This document shows positions 34,881-43,121 of a DNA stretch of 64,000 bases, one piece after another. The first letter of the stretch is position 1, and every line of letters starts with the position of its first letter. The translations under genes were made by a program, and so were the position numbers. Location: positions 806,001 through 870,000 of the forward strand of contig NZ_BEWC01000002.1 in the NCBI RefSeq assembly GCF_003112575.1. Reading direction: 5' to 3'. The notes beneath the pieces were generated by a model. That model was not told the DNA's origin. It did not search any database and saw only the letters and a program-made list of their open reading frames with translations. This DNA comes from Streptomyces ardesiacus (GTDB lineage: Bacteria; Actinomycetota; Actinomycetes; Streptomycetales; Streptomycetaceae).

Positions 34881-36409
34881 TGTTCCCAGTCGTTCCCGAG
34901 CAGGCCCTTCTCGAACTCGCCCGGACCGAGGGCGGGCCCGACACCCTGGCGCTCCTCGTCCGCGACCAGGACACACGGCGGCTGCTGCTGCTGCGAGCCG
35001 TGCTCGACGCGGCCGAGGCGGCCGAACGGTCCGTCTGCACCACCGCGCAGAAGGCGAGGCTGCGCGAGGACTGGGCGCTGCTGACCGAGGCGGACCGGAT
35101 GCCGGCGGCGGACGCGACGCCGGACCCGGGCCACCGGCGCGGCCACGCGGCCACGCGCAGCGACCGCGACGGCCGTGCCCTGCCCGGCGCAGGGAGCGCC
35201 CAAGCCCCCGCGTCGTTCGCCAACCCGGCGCGTGCCCGGCTCTTCCACCCGCTCACCGGACCCTGGGCGCGCTCCTGCCTGCGCGGCCTCGACGCCGCTC
35301 CCGGACCGGCGGAGGGCGAGCGGGGGCTGCGGCTGCGGCGGGACCTCGCGCACTTCGGCGCGATCGCCGCGGTGGTCGCCGCCGGGGCGGGCATCTCCTT
35401 CAGCACCCGGCTCACCGCCCGCGCCGGAGTCCTCGCCCTCCCGTCGCTCGGCGCCCTGCACACGGCACGGTCCGGCGACGTACCCGTCGACGTCACCTGC
35501 GCCGACGGCCGGCTGGTCCTGCGTCAGGCCGACGCCCCCGACGTGACCGTCCACCTGGAGAGCGGCGCCGGCGCCTGGTCCGGGTCCCTCGCCTGGACGC
35601 CCGCCCACGCGCTGCCCGGCCTCACCCCGGCCGCACCGCCCCTGCCGCTCGACGACCTCGACCCGTACCGCGAACTTCCCCCCGGCCCCCGCCACGGCAA
35701 CCTGCGCACCCCGCTCGCGCTCGACGACGCGGAACGCAAACGGTGGCTCCAGGCCTGGTCCGGCACGGCCCTCGCCCTCCGCTCGGGCGGCGCCCAGCGC
35801 CTCGCCGAAGCGGGGACCCTGCTGCGCTGCCTGGTCCCGCTGGAGACGCCGCCCGACGTCGGCACCGGCCGCGGCAGTTGCAGCGCCACGCGCCGGGAGG
35901 CCTTCGGCGGCCTCCTCAGCAGCACCCCGCCCGACTCCGTGACCCTCGCCGCCACCCTCGTCCACGAACTGCAGCACGCCAAACTCGCCGCCCTCGGCGA
36001 CCTGGTGACCCTGCACCGGGCCGGCCCCGCGGCGCGGTACTTCGCACCCTGGCGCACCGATCCCCGGCCCTACGACGGCCTGCTCCAGGGCACGTACTCC
36101 CACCTCGCGATGGCCGCGTTCTACCAGCGCCGGGCCCTCGTCGGCGGGCTGCCGGACCGGGACTGGGCGTGGGCCCAGCACGCGCGCTACCGCGCCCAGG
36201 TCGGGGCCGCCCTGCCCGCCCTGGTCGGCTCGCCCGACCTCACCGTGCGAGGACGCCGGTTCGTCGACGAAATGGCCGCCGCCCACGACCGGATGGCCGA
36301 CCACCCCGCCCCCAGGGGCCACGTCGCCCGCGCGCAGGCGTACGTGGCCTCCGCGCGCGCACTGTGGAACCAGCGTCACGGCTCCGCGCTCCCGCCCTCT
36401 AACGGATGA
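34880..36409 (+). CDS. HExxH-motif peptide-modifying enzyme of the FxsA pathway
   Basis: This 509-residue protein carries HELQH at 362-366 in LAATLVHELQHAKLAALGD. The family (HExxH motif, linked to FxSxx-COOH peptides) was first taken for a metalloprotease. Newer annotation treats it as an alpha-ketoglutarate-dependent peptide beta-hydroxylase, in which the motif binds iron. Residues 110-360 are a mixed domain that may bind the peptide; the N-terminal 70 residues are helical. The start codon overlaps the fxsB stop. It is presumably a second tailoring step on FxsA, or the removal of its leader if it is a peptidase. The motif is clear; the reaction is unproven here. Confidence 0.82.
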   Translation: MFPVVPEQALLELARTEGGPDTLALLVRDQDTRRLLLLRAVLDAAEAAERSVCTTAQKARLREDWALLTEADRMPAADATPDPGHRRGHAATRSDRDGRALPGAGSAQAPASFANPARARLFHPLTGPWARSCLRGLDAAPGPAEGERGLRLRRDLAHFGAIAAVVAAGAGISFSTRLTARAGVLALPSLGALHTARSGDVPVDVTCADGRLVLRQADAPDVTVHLESGAGAWSGSLAWTPAHALPGLTPAAPPLPLDDLDPYRELPPGPRHGNLRTPLALDDAERKRWLQAWSGTALALRSGGAQRLAEAGTLLRCLVPLETPPDVGTGRGSCSATRREAFGGLLSSTPPDSVTLAATLVHELQHAKLAALGDLVTLHRAGPAARYFAPWRTDPRPYDGLLQGTYSHLAMAAFYQRRALVGGLPDRDWAWAQHARYRAQVGAALPALVGSPDLTVRGRRFVDEMAAAHDRMADHPAPRGHVARAQAYVASARALWNQRHGSALPPSNG

Positions 36410-36537
36410 ATGCCCACGCACGGCGGCCGGGTACGGAAAGATCGTCCGTACAGGGGGTGTTGCCGTCGGTCGGCGGACTTACGCGCGGCGCTCCGGGGTC
36501 CTAGGATTTTGCGGTACTACGTGCTGGAGGCCACTGC

Positions 36538-39500
36538 ATGTCTGGAGCTCGCAAGCCGGCCGAGACGGCCGAGAGGGGGACCGCCAGGCAGACGGTCACG
36601 ATCCATTTCGCAGGCTTCAACCGGGCCTGGGCGGCCTGGATCGGGGACCGGCTGGAGCGGCGTGGGGTACGGGTGGTGCCGCTGCGCTGGGACTCCCCGG
36701 CCGATGTCCCGCTGGTGGACCTGCTGCGCGACCTGACGCTCGCCGAGGGCCGGGTCCTCATCATCGTCAGCGAGTGGTACTTCCAGCTCGGCCCGCGCAC
36801 CCACGAGGAGTGGAACGCTGCCCTGCGCGAGGTCGTCGCCCCCGACCCGTCCCGGTTCGCGGCCGTGTCGGTCACCACGGCCGCGGTTCCGGCCGCCGCG
36901 GCCGTCCTGGCCCCGGTCGCGCTGACCAACATGGGCGCCGAGGAGGCGGAGCGCCGGCTGCTGGACCGGCTCGACCTGCCGCCCGAGGCGCCCGCCGAGA
37001 CCCCGGCGGAGTCGCGGCGCGGCCCGCGCTTCCCCGCGGCGATGCCGGACGTGTGGGGCGTGGTGCCCCGGCGCAACACCCGCTTCACCGGCCGCGAACC
37101 GCTGTTCAACGAGGCCTACCACCTCCTCCAGAGCGCCGAGCCCGGCGCCGGCGTGCTGACCCTGCACGGCATGTCCGGGGTGGGCAAGACCCAGTTCGCC
37201 GCCGAGTACGCGCACCGGTTCGGCTCGGAGTACGACGTGGTCTGGTGGGTGAACGCGGAGAAGCGCGTCACCTACCGTCGGCAACTGGCCGAGCTGGCCC
37301 CGAAACTGAACCTGCGGACCGGTCAGGAGTACGGCGAGCGGCTGCGTGCCGTACGCGACGCGCTCCGCCGCGGGGAGCCGTACTCCAGGTGGCTGCTGGT
37401 CCTGGACGGGGCGGACGAGCCGGACCAGATCTGGGACCTGCTGCCGACCGGCCCCGGACACGTCATCGTCACCTCGCGCAACCCCGAGTGGAGCGAGCAC
37501 AACAGCAAGCTGCTCGAAGTGCGGGTCTATCCCCGTGAGGAGTCGGTCGCGTTCATCCGCCGGCGCGCCCCCCGCCTGTCCGAGGCGGAGGCCGACCAAC
37601 TGGCCGAGGCGCTGGGCGACCTGCCGCTGCTGCTCGACCAGACGGCGGGCTGGCTGAACGACTCCGACCTGTCGGTCGACGCGTACATCGCCCTGCTGGA
37701 GGGCGGCATCGACAGCGACGTGGTGAAGGTGTCGGCGGACTTCCCGCTGGCCTTCCAGACCGCCTGGTCGATACTGCTGAACAAACTCCGCGAGACCGTC
37801 CCGGAGTCCGTCGACCTGCTGCGCCTGTGCACCTTCTTCGCGCCGGGGTTCATCCCCGTGCGCCTGCTGAAGGAGATGCCCGTCGACGAGTTGCCCGAGC
37901 AGCTCGCCGGACTGCTCAACGACCCACTGCTGTGGAACAAGGCGATCAACCAGCTCCGCACCTACTCGGTGGTCCGGCTGGAGTCCCACGAGGCGTCCCT
38001 GGACGAACCGGTGTCCGCGGGGGAGTCGCTCTACCTGCACCGCATGGTCCACCAGATCGTGCACAAGGACATGCCGGACACCGACCGCCGCGAGTTCATC
38101 GACGTCGTACGCCGGGCCCTCGCCGCGGCCGACCCGGGCCGGCCGACCGAGACCCGGCTGTGGCCCGGCTACGCCGAGATCGTGCCGCACCTGAAGTACG
38201 CGGACGTCCTCAAGAGCAAGGACCCGAAGGTCCAGCGCATGGTCCTGAACTGCCTGCGCTACATGTACTTCTCCGGCGAGTACCGGGCCGGCATCAAGCT
38301 CGGCGAGCGCGCCCTCACCGCCTGGCGCCGCCTGCTCGGCCCGACCCACGCGCGGATCTGGGAGCTGACCTACCACTACACCAACCTGCTGCGCGCCATG
38401 GGCGACTACGCCCGCACCGAGTCCCTCAGCCGCGACGCGGTCGAACACCTCAGGGAGGAGCGCGGACCGCAGGACCTGGACCACCTGCGCGCCGCCGCGG
38501 GCCTGGGCGGCGACCTGCGCGGCCTGGCCCGCTACGACGAGGCCCTGGAACTCTCCCAGTGGGTGCTGGCGGCCTACCGCGAACTCCTGGGCGACCAGGA
38601 CTCCAGGACGCTGAACGCGCAGAACAACCTGGGCGTCTCCCTGCGCCTGCTCGGCCGCTACGAGGAAACGCTGGAAACCGACCGGAAAACCATGGAGGCG
38701 CGTCGCCAACTGCTTCGCGCCCGCCACCCGTGGGCGCTCAGCTCCGAGATCACGTACGCCATCGATCTCCGCCTGCTGGGCCGCTACGCCGACGCCGAGT
38801 CCCTCCAGGCGAAGAACGTGCGTGAGAACCGCATCGTGATGGGCCCGGACAACCCGCAGACCCTCAAGGCCGAGTACAACCTGGCGCTGTGCCGGTACCG
38901 CCTCGGCGAGCGGGCCCCGCACGGCGAGGAGCCGGGGGCGATGCTCAGCAGCGTTCTGGAGCGCGGTGAACGCGTCCTGGGCGAGACCCATCCGCTCACG
39001 CTGATCTTCGCGACGGGCCAGAGCTGCTACGCCCGCGAACACGGCGACATCGACCAGGCACGCGAGCTCAGCGAGGCAGTCGTCGCCCGTTACGAGATGA
39101 TGCTTCCCGAGGGGCACCCGTTCATCGCCGGGTCCCGCGCCAACCAGGCCCTGATCCTGCGCAACGTCGGTGAACGGGAACACGGGCACGTCCTCGTCGA
39201 ACAGGCCCTGGCCGAGATGACGCAGGCCGTCGGCGAGAGCCACCCCTGGACGCTCGGGTGCGCCCTGAACGCCTCCGCGCTGCGGAACCTGGTGGGCGAC
39301 ATCGAGGGCGCCGCCGAGCTCAGCCGGAACACCGTGTCGAGGGCCATCGAGTCGCTGGGGCGCACACACCCGCTCACGCTGTCGACCCGTATCGCGTACG
39401 CGGCGGACCTGCGGGGCCTGCGGGACCGACGGCAGGCGGAAAAGGTCGAGCAGGAGGCACTGTCCGACCTCGACGCGACACTGGGCAGCAAGCACACGCA

Positions 39501-39561
39501 CACCGTCTCCGCCCGGTCCCGCAACCGCCCGTACTGGGACTTCGAGCCCCAGACCACCTGA
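36538..39561 (+). CDS. TIR-NB-ARC-TPR protein of the FxsA system, copy 1
   Basis: This 1007-residue protein resembles an NLR. Residues 18-145 are TIR-like (TVTIHFAGFNRAWAAWIGD), with a candidate catalytic Glu in THEEW (88-92). Residues about 175-500 are an NB-ARC ATPase: RNTRFTGRE linker, P-loop GMSGVGKT (211-218), Walker B LLVLDGAD, sensor VIVTSRNPEW, and GDLPLLL. Residues 590-980 are about ten TPR units with the recurring HPWTL/THPLTL motif. It ends YWDFEPQTT. TIR domains may cleave NAD+ on activation; TPRs sense the trigger. It starts 128 bases after the HExxH gene with its own ATG and is followed by a hairpin. A paralogue lies at 44433. Confidence 0.87.
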   Translation: MSGARKPAETAERGTARQTVTIHFAGFNRAWAAWIGDRLERRGVRVVPLRWDSPADVPLVDLLRDLTLAEGRVLIIVSEWYFQLGPRTHEEWNAALREVVAPDPSRFAAVSVTTAAVPAAAAVLAPVALTNMGAEEAERRLLDRLDLPPEAPAETPAESRRGPRFPAAMPDVWGVVPRRNTRFTGREPLFNEAYHLLQSAEPGAGVLTLHGMSGVGKTQFAAEYAHRFGSEYDVVWWVNAEKRVTYRRQLAELAPKLNLRTGQEYGERLRAVRDALRRGEPYSRWLLVLDGADEPDQIWDLLPTGPGHVIVTSRNPEWSEHNSKLLEVRVYPREESVAFIRRRAPRLSEAEADQLAEALGDLPLLLDQTAGWLNDSDLSVDAYIALLEGGIDSDVVKVSADFPLAFQTAWSILLNKLRETVPESVDLLRLCTFFAPGFIPVRLLKEMPVDELPEQLAGLLNDPLLWNKAINQLRTYSVVRLESHEASLDEPVSAGESLYLHRMVHQIVHKDMPDTDRREFIDVVRRALAAADPGRPTETRLWPGYAEIVPHLKYADVLKSKDPKVQRMVLNCLRYMYFSGEYRAGIKLGERALTAWRRLLGPTHARIWELTYHYTNLLRAMGDYARTESLSRDAVEHLREERGPQDLDHLRAAAGLGGDLRGLARYDEALELSQWVLAAYRELLGDQDSRTLNAQNNLGVSLRLLGRYEETLETDRKTMEARRQLLRARHPWALSSEITYAIDLRLLGRYADAESLQAKNVRENRIVMGPDNPQTLKAEYNLALCRYRLGERAPHGEEPGAMLSSVLERGERVLGETHPLTLIFATGQSCYAREHGDIDQARELSEAVVARYEMMLPEGHPFIAGSRANQALILRNVGEREHGHVLVEQALAEMTQAVGESHPWTLGCALNASALRNLVGDIEGAAELSRNTVSRAIESLGRTHPLTLSTRIAYAADLRGLRDRRQAEKVEQEALSDLDATLGSKHTHTVSARSRNRPYWDFEPQTT

Positions 39562-39598
39562 CGGCGCGGAGGACGAGACCGGTCGGTCACGTTCGTTG

Positions 39599-39630
39599 CC
39601 CCGGGGCGCATAACCCCCCGCGCCCCGGGG
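39599..39630 (+). terminator. Hairpin after TIR-NB-ARC-TPR gene copy 1
   Basis: A perfect 11-bp stem with a 10-nt loop, without a T-run, lies 38 bases after the stop codon. It is probably a terminator, so module B from 39691 may have its own promoter. Confidence 0.65.
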
Positions 39631-39690
39631 AAGAACACGGGTCCACTCAACACACCTGTAACACAAACGAGTTGGGCCGGGGGGGAGCGT

Positions 39691-40233
39691 GTGGTGATCC
39701 TATTGGGACCCGTGCCGGAGGGCGCGGACGGGCCCATAGCGGTCGAGGTCGACGCGCAGGTCGACCCGTCCGCCGTCGACGGCCTCGGCCTCGTCTACGG
39801 CGACGAGGAGACCCGCGACGGCGCCGGGCAGCGGGTCGTCCGGGTGGCGCGGGACGTCTACACCGACGGGCTGGACCTCGCCCGCAGGTGTGCCGCCCAG
39901 GCCGTACGGCGCTTCGGCGAGCTCCAGGAGGGGCTGCGGCCGGACGAGATCGAGATGCAGCTCGCCATCAAGATCGACGCCGGGGTGGCGACCCTCGTCA
40001 AGAGCGGGGCCGAGGCCCAGCTCCAGATCACGCTCCGCTGGCAGACCGCCCCGGCCCCGCACCCGGCCCCGGCTCCCGCCCCGGCCCCGCACCCGGCCCC
40101 GGCTCCCGCCCCGGCCCCGCACCCGGCCCCGGCTCCCGCGCCAGGCCCGCACCCGGCCCCCGTGCCCACGCCCCACCCCGCCCCCGCCCCCGACGACCAC
40201 GGGACCGGCACGGCCGACGGGGCCGGTTCGTGA
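39691..40233 (+). CDS. CU044_2847/Trypco1-type protein, copy B
   Basis: This 180-residue protein has the same domain as the gene at 25479 (IEMQLAIKIDAGVATLVKSG ... LQITLRWQ), although the sequences are distant. Residues 121-165 are an Ala/Pro/His tail made of a decapeptide repeat (APHPAPAPAP), encoded by in-frame 30-bp DNA repeats. The start is one of two adjacent GTG codons (39691 or 39694) after GGGGGGAG. The stop overlaps the ATPase start (GTGA). It heads module B. It presumably adapts an effector to the ATPase/vWA pair; this is inference. Confidence 0.8.
   Translation: MVILLGPVPEGADGPIAVEVDAQVDPSAVDGLGLVYGDEETRDGAGQRVVRVARDVYTDGLDLARRCAAQAVRRFGELQEGLRPDEIEMQLAIKIDAGVATLVKSGAEAQLQITLRWQTAPAPHPAPAPAPAPHPAPAPAPAPHPAPAPAPGPHPAPVPTPHPAPAPDDHGTGTADGAGS
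40051..40160. repeat. 30-bp tandem repeat within the Trypco1 copy B gene
   Basis: Three exact 30-bp units (40051-40080, 40081-40110, 40111-40140, with one end mismatch) plus a partial fourth. The unit length is a multiple of three, so copy-number change alters only the Pro-rich tail length. Confidence 0.9.
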
Positions 40234-41171
40234 ACCGCGCCCTGCCGGGCCCGCGCATCCTGCCGTACTCCCGCGTCGTGGCCCAGGACGAGCTGAAACT
40301 GGCGCTGGAGCTCCACCACGTCGTCCCCCGCATCGGCGGTGTGCTCATGGCGGGACCGCGCGGCACCGCCAAGTCGACCCTCGTACGGGCCTTCGCCCTG
40401 ATGGCGCACGACGCGCTGCCGGTCACCCTGCCCATCAACGCCACCGACGACCGCGTCGTCGGCGGCTGGGACCTGGACGCGCTCCTGCGCGGCGAGCCCC
40501 GGCCGCAACCCGGGCTGCTGGAGGACGCGGCGGACAAGGGGCTGCTCTACGTCGACGAGGTCAACCTCCTCGACGACCACCTCGTCGACATCATCCTGGA
40601 CGTCGCCGCCACCGGCGTCCTGTCCGTGCAGCGCGAGGGGCTGGACACCGCCAAGTACCTCTCGTTCGGGCTGGTCGGCACCATGAATCCCGAAGAGGGC
40701 GGGCTGCGCCCCCAACTGCTCGACCGCTTCGGCCTGATGGTCACCGCCGAGACGCTGGACGCGACCGCCCGGCACCTGCTGCTGCGCACCGTGCTCGACT
40801 TCGAGGAGGAACTCGGACGCGAGGACTCCGCGTGGCTGGCGGCAGCCCGTCGGGACGACGCGCGCACCCGGGAGCGGCTGACGGCCGCCCGGCGCCGGGT
40901 CGGCGACGTCGGCGTCCCCGAGCACATCCTGGAGCTGTGCGCCCGGGCCGCGGAACGGAGCGAGGCGGTGGGCCAGCGCGGGGAGATCGTGGCCGTACTG
41001 GCGGCACGGGCCCTGGCGGCCCTCGAAGGCGCGGACCGAGTGGCCCCCGGGCACCTGCGGCGGGTCCTGCCGATGGCCCTGCGGCACCGGCGCCCGGAAG
41101 CGGTGCAGGGCGACGCCTTCGACTGGGGGCCCGACGACGAGGCCCGCCTCCAGGATCTCTTCGAGGACTGA
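40230..41171 (+). CDS. ChlI/MoxR-like AAA+ ATPase
   Basis: This 313-residue protein is of the magnesium-chelatase ChlI type. Walker A is GPRGTAKST (42-50), Walker B is LLYVDEVN (105-112), and the family's helix-2 insert INATDDRVVGGWDLDALLRGE precedes it. Sensor 1 is LVGTMNPEEGG. It begins RILPYSRVVAQDELKLAL, the usual ChlI start. No tetrapyrrole genes are nearby, so a chelatase role is unlikely; instead it should act as a remodelling switch with the vWA protein encoded 6 bases downstream. The GTG start overlaps the previous stop codon by four bases. Confidence 0.88.
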   Translation: MNRALPGPRILPYSRVVAQDELKLALELHHVVPRIGGVLMAGPRGTAKSTLVRAFALMAHDALPVTLPINATDDRVVGGWDLDALLRGEPRPQPGLLEDAADKGLLYVDEVNLLDDHLVDIILDVAATGVLSVQREGLDTAKYLSFGLVGTMNPEEGGLRPQLLDRFGLMVTAETLDATARHLLLRTVLDFEEELGREDSAWLAAARRDDARTRERLTAARRRVGDVGVPEHILELCARAAERSEAVGQRGEIVAVLAARALAALEGADRVAPGHLRRVLPMALRHRRPEAVQGDAFDWGPDDEARLQDLFED

Positions 41172-41177
41172 CCGGGG

Positions 41178-43121
41178 ATGGCAGCCGTTGCGCCCGACCC
41201 GCCCACCCCACCGGACCCGCCACCGGCCCGGGGCGCGGCCCCCACCGGCGCGGTCCCGCACGACGACCCGGCGCACCGGCTCGGACTCGCCCTGGTCTGC
41301 GCGGCCGCCGAGCCCGCCCTGTCCGGGGTGCTGCTCCTCGACCTGGACCCCCGGCTCGTCGATCCGGTCGCCCGGGTGTTCGGGGCCGTCCTCGCCGGGG
41401 CCGACGAACCGGCGCGCCCGCCGCTCGTGCTGGGCGCCGCGGACCGGGACGAGGACCTGTGGACCCGCACCAGGATCCGCGGCGGCGAGCACGGCATCAC
41501 CGTCCGCACCGGGCCCGGCCCGCTGACCGAGGGGGACGACGCCGACGGGGCACCGCCGTTGGTCGTGGTGCCCGACCTCGCGCGGCTGAGCGTCGCCGGG
41601 ATGCGGGCAGCGGTGCAACTCCTCGGCGCCGACGTCGTGACCGTCGAACGCGGGGGCCCGCGCCGGACGGTCCGGCCCCGGGCGCGCTGGCTGGCCGTCT
41701 GCCGCAGCGCCGACGTGGGACGGGTGAGCCGGCACCTGCTGGACCGGTTCGCCCTGCGGCTGTCGGTGGCGGGACTGCGGCTGCCCGCCCCGGGCGGGGC
41801 ACTCCAGGAGCCGGGGGCGGCAGAGGCGCGGGAGGCGCTGCTCGCGGGGCTGGCGGATACCCGGCGTCCGGCGTCCGGCCGGGGCATCGGGCCCGTGTCC
41901 GTGGACGACGCGGCGATCGGCCGGGCGCGGGACCTGCTCGGGCCCGACGCGGGAGTCCGCCGGGAACTGGCCCTGCTGCGGCTCGCCCGCACCCTCGCGG
42001 CCCTGGACGGCGCCCCGTCGGCCTCGGCCGGCCACACCGACGACGCCGCCCGGCTCATCGGCGTGTCCGTGCCGCAGAGCGCGCCGGAGCGCGCGGAGAG
42101 CGACCCCGAGCCGCCCGGCACGGGTCCGGAACCGGCCGGCCCGCCCGGCACCCTCCCGGAACGCCACGGCAGCGGCGGGGGAGGCCGGCCCCGGACCCGC
42201 GACGGCGCCCGGGCGCTGCGGGACACCGGACCCGCCGAGGGGATCGGCACCGCACCGGGCGCCGCACCCTCCCCGGCCGCGGGGAGCCCCTACCCGGAGG
42301 ACGAACCGGCCGCGGTGCGCGACGCCGTGCCGCTGAGCAGTCCCCGGCGGCGCACCACCGGGCCCGTCTCCACCCGCGGCACCGTGATCGGCACCCGCCG
42401 CGCCACGGACCTGCGGGACATCGCCCACGTCCGCACGGTCCGCGAGGCCGCCGTGCACCAACGGGCCCGGCGCACCGAACGGTTCACCGTCTCGCCCGTC
42501 GACCTGCACAGCAACGTGCGCGCCGCCGCCCCCGAGCGGGTCCTGGTGCTGCTCCTGGACCACACCTGCCGGGCCGGGGACGGAAACTGGCCCGAGGTCC
42601 TCGCCCCCTTCCTGCAGTGGGCGTACACGAGCCGGGCCACGGTCCAGGTGATCGAGGTCGGCGCGGCGGACGCGGCCGACGAACTGCGCGCCGGCTCCTT
42701 CACGGCCCGCGGCGTCCTGGACCCCCGGGTGCCGGCCGCGCTGCACCGCCGGGCCGGGCGGGCGACGCCGCTCGCCCACGGCGTCGAACTCGCGGCGCAG
42801 GCGCTGCGCCGGCTGCTGCGCCGGCAGGGCACCGGGCCGGCGGAGGCGTGGCTCGTGGTCGTGACCGACGGCCGCGGCAACGTCCCGCTGCGGGCCGGCC
42901 ACACCGGGCGGACCGACGGGGAGGTGGCCGCCGCGGGGGTCGAGGACGCGGTGGAGGCCGCGTCCCGGATCGGGGCCATGGACCGGACGCGGCTGCACGT
43001 CGCGGTCGTCGACCCCGGCCGGGAGCCCTACGGCGACCTGCCGTACGTCCTCGCCGACCGGCTCGGGGCGATCGTCGTCGACGGGCGCCGGGGGCCCGGG
43101 ACGGAGGCCGCCGGTGGGTGA
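41178..43121 (+). CDS. ChlD-like vWA protein
   Basis: This 647-residue protein is laid out like chelatase subunit D: a degenerate AAA+ half (residues 30-290, no intact Walker A), a Pro/Gly/Arg-rich linker (about 300-400), then a vWA domain (about 455-630). The MIDAS region reads DHTCR at 461-465 instead of DxSxS, while VVVTDGRGN later is normal, so metal binding is doubtful. It should pair with the ATPase encoded before it. Its 3' end overlaps the CHAT gene by 8 bases. A bridging role between ATPase and CHAT protease is inference. Confidence 0.82.
   Translation: MAAVAPDPPTPPDPPPARGAAPTGAVPHDDPAHRLGLALVCAAAEPALSGVLLLDLDPRLVDPVARVFGAVLAGADEPARPPLVLGAADRDEDLWTRTRIRGGEHGITVRTGPGPLTEGDDADGAPPLVVVPDLARLSVAGMRAAVQLLGADVVTVERGGPRRTVRPRARWLAVCRSADVGRVSRHLLDRFALRLSVAGLRLPAPGGALQEPGAAEAREALLAGLADTRRPASGRGIGPVSVDDAAIGRARDLLGPDAGVRRELALLRLARTLAALDGAPSASAGHTDDAARLIGVSVPQSAPERAESDPEPPGTGPEPAGPPGTLPERHGSGGGGRPRTRDGARALRDTGPAEGIGTAPGAAPSPAAGSPYPEDEPAAVRDAVPLSSPRRRTTGPVSTRGTVIGTRRATDLRDIAHVRTVREAAVHQRARRTERFTVSPVDLHSNVRAAAPERVLVLLLDHTCRAGDGNWPEVLAPFLQWAYTSRATVQVIEVGAADAADELRAGSFTARGVLDPRVPAALHRRAGRATPLAHGVELAAQALRRLLRRQGTGPAEAWLVVVTDGRGNVPLRAGHTGRTDGEVAAAGVEDAVEAASRIGAMDRTRLHVAVVDPGREPYGDLPYVLADRLGAIVVDGRRGPGTEAAGG

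Noticed and set aside
40230..43121. ChlI/ChlD-like pair as magnesium or cobalt chelatase
   Set aside because: There are no tetrapyrrole or cobalamin genes around and no ChlH/CobN subunit; the context is Trypco1, CHAT and TIR-NB-ARC-TPR genes.
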